From Clostridiales bacterium VE202-21 (GTDB lineage Bacteria > Bacillota > Clostridia > Lachnospirales > Lachnospiraceae): a DNA stretch of 64,000 nucleotides. The position numbers were made by a program, and so were the translations under genes. Shown piece after piece: positions 19,048-25,280 of the stretch (positions within the stretch are counted from its first letter, which is position 1; the number at the start of each line of letters is the position of its first letter). The stretch spans positions 36,080-100,079 of the forward strand of contig BAIF02000079.1 in assembly GCA_000509105.1 (NCBI GenBank). Reading direction: 5' to 3'. The notes under the pieces are model-generated. The model saw only the letters and a program-made list of their open reading frames with translations, was not told the origin of the DNA and made no database searches.

Positions 19048-19332
19048 ATGGGACAGGCGTATGGATTTTTTGAAATCCCAAGTGTGACAGCGGCGGTGGT
19101 TGCCATTGATATTATGTGCAAGACAGCAGAAGTGCAGCTTGTCACCTGGGAAAAAAAGTTAGGTGGAAGACTTGTAACCATCATTATCCGCGGAGACGTA
19201 TCAGCTGTATCGCAAGCCATTGAAACTGCTGCTGCAAACGGAATTAAAGAACCAGTAGCGCATGTGGTGATTGCAAATCCTCACGGGGAGATACTGAAGC
19301 TGATCAATAACAGCGCGAACCGGGTAAGTTAG
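19048..19332 (+). CDS. BMC-H shell protein, divergent
   Basis: A 94-residue single BMC domain (GQAYGFFEIPSVTAAVVAID, EKKLGGRLVTIIIRGDVSAV, VVIANPHGEIL). The pore segment reads KKLGGR rather than KIGSG, giving a more basic pore. The ribosome site is GGAG about 8 nt upstream. It lies between the two PduA-like duplicates and 11 nt before the next gene. Its role is in the shell facet; selectivity is unknown. Confidence 0.87.
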   Translation: MGQAYGFFEIPSVTAAVVAIDIMCKTAEVQLVTWEKKLGGRLVTIIIRGDVSAVSQAIETAAANGIKEPVAHVVIANPHGEILKLINNSANRVS

Positions 19333-19343
19333 GAGGCAGTTAA

Positions 19344-19883
19344 ATGGCAGAAGATAATAAACCAAGCGGCGGGGAGAAAGCACCAGACACTTCCAAGCCG
19401 GAAGGTGCAGCCAAAAAAAGCACAGCCAGGGCGGCCGGCACTTCAAAAAGCACGGCGAAAAAGACAGCTGGCACTGCGAAAGCTGCATCCGCCAGAAAAA
19501 CGACGACTGCGAAGGCGCCGGCCAAGACCATCCAGCGGGTGAAACAGTCGGCGCAGCAAGCAGAACAGGTAGAAGAAAAGATTCAATTAAAGGAGGAAAA
19601 AAGAATGTCACAGGAAGCATTAGGAATGGTTGAAACAAGAGGTTTAGTAGCATCAATCGAAGCAGCAGATACCATGCTCAAAGCTGCTAATGTAGTATTA
19701 GTAGGAACAGAGAAGATCGGTTCCGGACTGGTAACAGTAATGGTTCGTGGAGATGTTGGAGCTGTTAAATCTGCAGTTGAATCAGGTGCAGAGGCAGCAG
19801 GAAGACTTGGCGAATTAGTAGCAACCCACGTAATCCCAAGACCACACAGCGATGTAGAAAAAATTCTTCCAGCAGTGAAATAA
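19344..19883 (+). CDS. BMC-H shell protein with Lys/Ala/Thr-rich N-terminal extension and internal start
   Basis: A 179-residue protein. Residues 1-87 are low-complexity, with repeated AKK/TAR/KST units (for example [19 protein letters not shown]), then a Gln/Glu-rich helical piece ([14 protein letters not shown]). Residues 88-179 are a complete PduA-type domain. The first ATG has AGGAGG at 19331-19336 (7 nt spacing). An in-frame ATG at 19605 has its own AGGAGG at 19591-19596 (8 nt spacing) and would give the plain 92-residue shell protein. Both forms may be made. The basic extension resembles histone-H1/HU tails and would sit on one face of the hexamer. Confidence 0.85.
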   Translation: MAEDNKPSGGEKAPDTSKPEGAAKKSTARAAGTSKSTAKKTAGTAKAASARKTTTAKAPAKTIQRVKQSAQQAEQVEEKIQLKEEKRMSQEALGMVETRGLVASIEAADTMLKAANVVLVGTEKIGSGLVTVMVRGDVGAVKSAVESGAEAAGRLGELVATHVIPRPHSDVEKILPAVK

Positions 19884-19897
19884 TAAGCGTTAGTGTA

Positions 19898-19952
19898 TTG
19901 TTCAGTACAGGACTGTGTATTTACTGCACAGTATGTACGAAAGCGCTGAACA
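19898..19952 (+). other. CACA/TGTG/CACA alternating hairpin element, copy 1
   Basis: Follows the extended shell gene. Segment TGTG near 19913 can pair either with upstream ACA(G) or with downstream GCACA, and the whole is enclosed by TGTTCAG (19899-19905) and CTGAACA (19946-19952). A related 34-nt copy lies after pduT at 23065-23098 (28 of 34 identical). Confidence 0.45.
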
Positions 19953-20002
19953 GCCAAAAGCAAGCCCTATCGCTGCAGGCGATTTTCATGGGTATGCGGA
20001 GT

Positions 20003-20077
20003 ATCTGTTCTTGAACAGATAAGTTCAGCTAAAGATTTACGGCCTTACGTCTCTTCCTCAGGCAGATGCGTAAGGCC
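20003..20077 (+). other. two hairpins in the leader of pduL
   Basis: A perfect 8-bp palindrome ATCTGTTC/GAACAGAT (20003-20010/20013-20020) and a perfect 9-bp stem GGCCTTACG/CGTAAGGCC (20041-20049/20069-20077). Neither has a T-run. The second ends about 20 nt ahead of the ribosome site of pduL. The 19884-20104 gap holds no gene. Confidence 0.4.
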
Positions 20078-20104
20078 TGTGAATACTTAATGAGGAGAAT
20101 TGAT

Positions 20105-20752
20105 ATGGACAATAACAATGTAGCATTGATTACCAAAATGGTACTGGAAGCAGTTGAGAAGCAGAAAGCTTCCGGAGATACCGGATATCTTGTGCCAATC
20201 GGAGTGTCCGCGAGACATATCCACCTCACACAGGAGCACGTTGAGGCCCTGTTTGGTCCGGGATATCAGTTGACGAAGAAAAAAGAGCTGATGGGCGGCC
20301 AGTTTGCATCGAACGAACTGGTAACAATTGTCGGCCTGAAGCTTAGAGCGATAGAGAATGTCAGGATCTTAGGACCTGTAAGAAGCAAATCCCAGGTGGA
20401 GGTGTCTGCAACAGATTCCATCCGTCTCGGGGTAAAGGCGCCGATCCGCGAATCCGGCAACACCGCCGGCTCGGCGGCAATTGCAGTCGTTGGGCCAAAA
20501 GGAGCTATTTATCTGGATGAAGGATGCATTATTGCAAAAAGGCATATCCATATGTCACCGAAAGATGCAATGGCAGCCGGTGTTCATGATGGGGACATTG
20601 TATCTGTGAAGGCAGACAACGAGAGAGGAACCGTATTCAACCATGTTCAGATCCGCGTTGACGACAGCTTTACTCTTGAGATGCATATCGATACAGATGA
20701 AGCGAATGCAGCGAAAATTGCGACAGGAGATACCGTAAGAATCATTAAGTAA
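20105..20752 (+). CDS. pduL: PduL-type phosphate propanoyltransferase
   Basis: A 215-residue enzyme converting propionyl-CoA and phosphate to propionyl-phosphate, so CoA is recycled in the lumen. The start at 20105 (MDNNNVALITKMVLEAV) has GAGGAG upstream and begins with an encapsulation helix. Both PduL zinc-site motifs are present: SARHIHLTQEH near residue 39 and AKRHIHMSPKDA near residue 146. The N-terminal extension in the longer open frame is not supported by a ribosome site. Propionate kinase is not encoded here, so ATP formation must occur elsewhere. Confidence 0.93.
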   Translation: MDNNNVALITKMVLEAVEKQKASGDTGYLVPIGVSARHIHLTQEHVEALFGPGYQLTKKKELMGGQFASNELVTIVGLKLRAIENVRILGPVRSKSQVEVSATDSIRLGVKAPIRESGNTAGSAAIAVVGPKGAIYLDEGCIIAKRHIHMSPKDAMAAGVHDGDIVSVKADNERGTVFNHVQIRVDDSFTLEMHIDTDEANAAKIATGDTVRIIK

Positions 20753-20755
20753 AAC

Positions 20756-20840
20756 ACCCCGCAGCAGACGAAGGGGATTCATCCCGCAGGCTTTTCCGGT
20801 ACCGGACAGTTCCGGCACTGACGCGCCGTCTGTGCGGGGT
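20756..20840 (+). other. branched structured element between pduL and pduN
   Basis: A 14-bp closing stem with one bulged G pairs 20756-20770 with 20827-20840 (ACCCCGCA...TGCGGGGT). It encloses smaller hairpins (GGGAT/ATCCC; the palindrome TCCGGTACCGGA; TTCCGG-containing third arm). No T-run follows directly. It fills most of the 139-nt pduL-pduN gap. Confidence 0.45.
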
Positions 20841-20891
20841 AATTGTACTAGTATCAAACACTGAAGATTATAGCCGCAAGAGGAGGATGCT

Positions 20892-21158
20892 ATGCTGATA
20901 GGAAAAGTGAAAGGAAGTGTTGTTTCAACACGCAAATGTGAGAATCTGGTCGGCAATAAGTTTATGATTGTGGATGTCTTGGAGCATATGCAGAATGGTG
21001 CGAATCAGCTGATTGCGATTGATAAGATTGGTGCGGGTATAGGTGAGTATGTGTTGGTAGCACAGGGCAGCGCGGCCAGAATTGGTTCCGGAATGCCGGA
21101 TGCACCTATTGATGCAGCAATTGTTGGAATTATTGACGATGGAACAGGACTGGAGTAA
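20892..21158 (+). CDS. BMC-P pentameric vertex protein, EutN/PduN/CcmL type
   Basis: An 88-residue protein with the EutN/CcmL fold: MLIGKVKGSVVSTRKCENLVG, then LIAIDKIGAGIGEYVLVAQGSAAR and the closing DAAIVGIIDD strand. Pentamers of this family cap the vertices of the shell. Only one is present here. AGAGGAGG precedes the ATG. It is followed by pduS after 4 nt. Confidence 0.93.
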   Translation: MLIGKVKGSVVSTRKCENLVGNKFMIVDVLEHMQNGANQLIAIDKIGAGIGEYVLVAQGSAARIGSGMPDAPIDAAIVGIIDDGTGLE

Positions 21159-21162
21159 TGAA

Positions 21163-22513
21163 ATGATGGATATGAAAGAATTGAGCAGCATATTGCAGTT
21201 AAACGGTATAGTTGGTGCAGGTGGTGCAGGTTTTCCTACATATGCAAAGCTAGATGAACGTGCTGAAACAATCATCCTGAATTGTGCAGAGTGTGAACCG
21301 CTTCTTCGGCTGCACAGGCAGCTGCTTGAGAAGTATGCACAGGAAATCGTTGAGACCTTCCATATGATGGGGCAGGTTGTAGGTGCAAAAGAAGTAGTCA
21401 TCGGAATTAAAAAGGCTTATAAAAAGACAATTGAGGCTCTGGAAGAAGTCATCGGTGAATATCCCGAGGTCAGGCTTGGGCTGCTGGATGAAGTATATCC
21501 GGCCGGAGACGAAGTTGTTCTGATCTATGAAGTGACTGGTAAAGTAGTAAGGCCGGGAGGGCTTCCAATTGAGAGCGGTGTAGCCGTATTCAATGTGGAG
21601 ACTGTATACAACGTATACAGAGCACTTAACCAGCAGGCGCCGGTAACGGATAAGCTGGTATCTGTCGTGGCTGAGGTAGAGCGCCCGGTAACGGTGCGGG
21701 TACCGATCGGAACGACGATTGAAGAGACCGTCAGGCTGGCCGGCAATGTCACTGCCAGGGATCCGGTATATTTCATCGGAGGCCCGATGATGGGATTTAT
21801 CGGCAGCGGTTCACAGCCGGTTACCAAGACGACTAATGCCGTGCTGGTACTGCCGGAGGAACACCTGATTATTCAAAAGAAAAGAAGAAAATCATCGATC
21901 GATTTAAAACGTGCAGCGGCTTGCTGCTGCCAGTGTACGATGTGTACGGATTTATGTCCGAGAAACCGGCTTGGACATCCGATAGAGCCGCATTTGTTTA
22001 TGCGTGCGGCAACCTGTAAAGATTTACAGGAACCAAACATATTTATAAATACCATGTTTTGTTCTTCCTGTGGTCTGTGCGAAATGTATTCCTGTATGCA
22101 GGGATTGTCACCGAGATCATTAATGGCAGAATATAAAGCGGGCCTGCGTGCCAACGGACTCAAACCTCCGCAGGGTGTTATACAAACCGGTGGGGGAAGA
22201 GAGAGAGTACCGTAAGGTGCCGATGGAACGCCTTATGGCAAGACTGGATCTTACAAAATATGACAGGGAGGCGCCTCTTGATGAGACTGCAGTTCCTGTA
22301 AGAAAAGTGAAGATCCTGTTAAGCCAGCACATAGGCGCACCTGCATCTGCGATTGTAAAACGTGGTGATAAAGTAACGCAGGGACAGATGATAGCCGAAC
22401 CGGGTAAAGGCTTGAGTGTGGGAATACATGCAAGTATAGACGGTACGGTTAGTGAAGTAAATGAGAAATATATAATCATAGAAACGCAGGAAGGACGTGC
22501 AGGCAATGAGTAA
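21163..22513 (+). pseudogene. pduS: PduS-type RnfC-like flavo-iron-sulphur protein, frameshifted in this sequence
   Basis: PduS moves electrons from NADH through flavin and two 4Fe-4S clusters, probably across the shell via PduT. Seen: Gly-rich flavin/NADH region GIVGAGGAGFPTY near residue 15, a soluble ligand-binding domain, and two cluster motifs (CCCQCTMCTDLCP near 249 and CSSCGLCEMYSC near 294). The frame breaks at about 22178: GLKPPQGV in one frame, then YKPVGEEREYRKVPME in the next. One extra T in GTGTTATAC explains it. The restored protein of about 450 residues is full length. It overlaps pduT by 8 nt. Confidence 0.88.
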
Positions 22514-23054
22514 GGCAATTGGAATGGTAGAATATAAGACTGTTTCAGCAGGTGTTGTAGCAGCAGATGCTATGGTAAAGACTTCTGAAGTTAGTATCAT
22601 TGAGGCCCAGACAGTATGTCCGGGAAAATATATCGTAATTATCTCAGGAGATTTGAGCGCGGTAAATGCTGCGGTTGAGACTTCCAAAGCCCTGCATGGG
22701 AAACATCTGATCAACAGTTTTGTACTCGGCAACCCGCACAAATCCATTTTCCCGGCAATCTATGGGGCTACTAAGATCGAAGATGTATCTGCTCTCGGAA
22801 TTATGGAGACTTACGATGCCACCTCAATCATTGTGGCTGCAGATGAGGCTGCGAAGACAGCGATTGTCGATCTGATTGAACTCAGAATTGCCAGAGGAAT
22901 GTGTGGGAAATCTTATCTGATGCTGACAGGTGATGTGGCAGCCGTAGAAGCTGCTATCGAGAGGGCAAAGGCTGCAGTGGCAGACCAGGGAATGTACCTG
23001 GATTCATCTGTGATCGCGCACCCGGATGCCCAGATCCGCGAAGCGATATTATAA
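22506..23054 (+). CDS. pduT: BMC-T trimeric shell protein with 4Fe-4S pore site, PduT type
   Basis: A 182-residue tandem BMC-domain protein (two domains, SKAIGMVEYKTVSAGVVAAD and SALGIMETYDATSIIVAADE). Cys38 lies in TVCPGKY, the residue that holds a 4Fe-4S cluster at the centre of the Citrobacter PduT trimer. The start at 22506 is chosen because it gives the usual MSKAIGM N terminus. The 8-nt overlap with pduS implies coupled translation of the electron-transfer pair. Confidence 0.92.
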   Translation: MSKAIGMVEYKTVSAGVVAADAMVKTSEVSIIEAQTVCPGKYIVIISGDLSAVNAAVETSKALHGKHLINSFVLGNPHKSIFPAIYGATKIEDVSALGIMETYDATSIIVAADEAAKTAIVDLIELRIARGMCGKSYLMLTGDVAAVEAAIERAKAAVADQGMYLDSSVIAHPDAQIREAIL

Positions 23055-23064
23055 TCATTCGCAA

Positions 23065-23098
23065 TTGTTCAGCACAAAATTGTGCATTAACTGCACAG
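23065..23098 (+). other. CACA/TGTG/CACA alternating hairpin element, copy 2
   Basis: GCACA/TGTGC (loop AAAT) and, alternatively, GTGCA/TGCAC can form from the same middle segment. Matches 19898-19931 at 28 of 34 positions. It lies 10 nt after the pduT stop, so both copies follow a shell-protein gene. Confidence 0.45.
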
Positions 23099-23188
23099 CT
23101 GCATGATTCGAAACATATATTTGCTGTATAGCCCGCTGCAGTGTGTTCAGAAGGGCAAGGCAGGGCAATATGACCGGGAGGCAATGTG

Positions 23189-23953
23189 ATGCTCGCAATA
23201 GAGAGACGGAATGAAATATTAGAAAAGCTTCAGGCTGAACGGCGTGTAGTGGTAAGTGAGCTGAGCCAGATATATGATGTGTCTGAAGAGACAATCCGAA
23301 GGGATCTGGAAAAACTGGTGAATGACGGCTATGCCATAAAAAGCTATGGCGGAGCAGTTATCAATGAAAATGTGAACATCGATCTTCCATTTAATATCCG
23401 AAAGAACCGCAATGTTGTTGGAAAACAGCGGATTGCAGAACTTGTGAACAAAATGGTCCACGATGGAGACAGCCTCATGCTGGACGGCAGCTCGACAGCA
23501 GTTTATATCGCAAAGGCATTAAAAGAGAAAAAAAACCTGACGCTGATCACAAATTCAATTGAGATTATCATTGAATTGTTTGATGTGCCTGACTGGAGCG
23601 TACTGTCAACCGGGGGCGTATCCAGGGAAGGTTCATTTGCGCTCGTGGGGCCGCAGACGGATAAGATGCTTCGTTCTTATCACGTGGATAAGTCGATAAT
23701 TTCCTGTAAAGGAGTTGACCTTGCTTCCGGTCTTACAGATTCGGATGAGCTTCACGCGAACAACAAGAAAACCATGCTGGAATCAGGAAAACAGAAGATT
23801 CTGGCAATAGACAGCAGTAAATTTGATCAAATTGCGTTTACAGCGATCGGAATGCTGGAAGATATAACGACTGTTGTTACTGATGAAAAACCCGAGGCCA
23901 AATGGCTTCAGGCATTTGAAGAGTTAGGGATAGAGTGCATCTACCCGGAATAA
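23189..23953 (+). CDS. DeoR family transcriptional regulator
   Basis: A 254-residue protein. The N-terminal DeoR winged HTH is RRNEILEKLQAERRVVVSELSQ with SEETIRRDLEKL. The C-terminal DeoRC sugar-phosphate sensor (ISB) domain has DGSSTAVYIAKAL, LITNS and STGG. The start at 23189 has GGGAGG 7 nt upstream. It is encoded within the BMC locus and probably represses it until a phosphorylated intermediate (fuculose- or rhamnulose-1-phosphate is likely) accumulates. Candidate operators are noted at 9712 and 14248. Confidence 0.9.
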   Translation: MLAIERRNEILEKLQAERRVVVSELSQIYDVSEETIRRDLEKLVNDGYAIKSYGGAVINENVNIDLPFNIRKNRNVVGKQRIAELVNKMVHDGDSLMLDGSSTAVYIAKALKEKKNLTLITNSIEIIIELFDVPDWSVLSTGGVSREGSFALVGPQTDKMLRSYHVDKSIISCKGVDLASGLTDSDELHANNKKTMLESGKQKILAIDSSKFDQIAFTAIGMLEDITTVVTDEKPEAKWLQAFEELGIECIYPE

Positions 23954-23965
23954 AGGAAAAACACT

Positions 23966-25111
23966 ATGAAAAGCTTTGAGATTAAGACTAAAGTATATTT
24001 TGGCGATCAGGCGCTGGATCGTTTGGCAGAAATTCCATACAACAAGGTACTGGTAATCACTGATCCGTTTATGGCTCAGAGCAGTATGATTAATCTGATT
24101 ACCGATCCTCTTAAAAAGGGAAAGATAGAATTTGACATTTTTAAGGATGTTGTGCCGGATCCTCCGATCGAAAAAATCAGTGAAGGTGTCAAAAAGATGC
24201 TGGAATATAAGCCGGACGCGATTGTCGCAGTCGGCGGGGGATCTGCCATTGATTCCTCCAAATCAATCCGTGAGTTTGCACTTCGTGTGGACAATTACGG
24301 GGAAGTCGGATTGATCGCAATACCGACAACAAGCGGAACTGGTTCAGAAGTTACATCCTTCGCGGTTGTATCCGATCCGAAAGAACAGATGAAATACCCT
24401 CTGGTTTCCAGAGATCTGACACCGGATGAGGCAATCCTGGATGCCGAGCTTGTTAAGAGTGTGCCGCCTTCAATTACAGCGGACACCGGAATGGATGTAT
24501 TTACGCACGCGCTCGAGGCTTGTGTAAGCACAAACAGAAATGATTTTTCAACGGCGCTTGCAGAGAAAGCAATCGAAATCTGCGGCGTATTCCTGCTCCG
24601 TGCATATCTGGACGGAAATGATACCCATGCGCGCCAGAAGATGCATTCCGCATCCTGCCTGGCAGGGCTTGCATTCAACTCCGCGTCATTGGGACTAAAC
24701 CATGGAATGGCACATCAGCTTGGCGCAACATTCCACATCCCGCACGGACGGGCAAACGCAATGCTGCTTCCCCATATCATTGAGTTCAACAGTGATATCA
24801 ACAAGCACAGCAAGAGCCGTACGGAGTACCTGCCGGCTGTGAAAAGATACTCCACAGTGGCACAGCTGCTGGGACTGAGCAGTTATAATAAGATCATGAC
24901 GGTAAGATCACTCGTAAACTGGGTACAGTTCATGCTGAAAGAGATGGATATACCGCTCTCCATATCACAGATGGGGACAATCTCTGAAGAAGAGTACTTC
25001 AATGCCATAGATCATATGGCAGATGGGGCAATGGCAGATGGGTGTACGGATACAAATCCACGCGTGCCACGGAAGGCGGATGTAGTACAAATCTATAAAA
25101 ACCTCTGGTAA
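23966..25111 (+). CDS. iron-containing alcohol dehydrogenase (PduQ/lactaldehyde reductase-like)
   Basis: A 381-residue group III dehydrogenase. NAD-binding GGGSAIDSSKSI near residue 90 is followed by PTTSGTGSEVT. Iron-ligand blocks are DVFTHALEACVS and GLNHGMAHQLGATFHIPHGRANAMLLP. There is no encapsulation peptide at the N terminus (MKSFEIKTKVYFG). It could reduce propionaldehyde to propanol or lactaldehyde to 1,2-propanediol. A zinc enzyme in the same locus carries the targeting helix, so this one may be the cytosolic or indirectly recruited partner. It lies 12 nt after the regulator. Confidence 0.9.
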   Translation: MKSFEIKTKVYFGDQALDRLAEIPYNKVLVITDPFMAQSSMINLITDPLKKGKIEFDIFKDVVPDPPIEKISEGVKKMLEYKPDAIVAVGGGSAIDSSKSIREFALRVDNYGEVGLIAIPTTSGTGSEVTSFAVVSDPKEQMKYPLVSRDLTPDEAILDAELVKSVPPSITADTGMDVFTHALEACVSTNRNDFSTALAEKAIEICGVFLLRAYLDGNDTHARQKMHSASCLAGLAFNSASLGLNHGMAHQLGATFHIPHGRANAMLLPHIIEFNSDINKHSKSRTEYLPAVKRYSTVAQLLGLSSYNKIMTVRSLVNWVQFMLKEMDIPLSISQMGTISEEEYFNAIDHMADGAMADGCTDTNPRVPRKADVVQIYKNLW

Positions 25112-25246
25112 CGGTTGGGGGAGGAGGGGCCTTGTGCGGGAGCTGTGGATGGAACAGACGATGGCGTGGTTTTATGGGCTGGGGAGAGCTTTTTATGTGT
25201 AGGCGCCCCCTATCTTCCGCTCGCATAATCTGCTCGCTAATCTCAT

Positions 25247-25274
25247 TTGACGGGGGATGGGGAGTGTGTATAAT
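25247..25274 (+). promoter_or_regulatory. promoter placed directly at the GGDEF-EAL start codon
   Basis: TTGACG at 25247-25252, a 16-nt spacer, and perfect TATAAT at 25269-25274. Transcription should begin at about 25280-25282, the position of the ATG at 25281. The preceding stretch 25112-25246 is G-rich and holds no gene that I can support. Confidence 0.5.
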
Positions 25275-25280
25275 TGGGAT

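Noticed and set aside
20105..20752. N-terminally extended PduL starting at 20066
   Set aside because: The extension overlaps a strong hairpin, has no ribosome site, and would bury the encapsulation helix that normally starts PduL.
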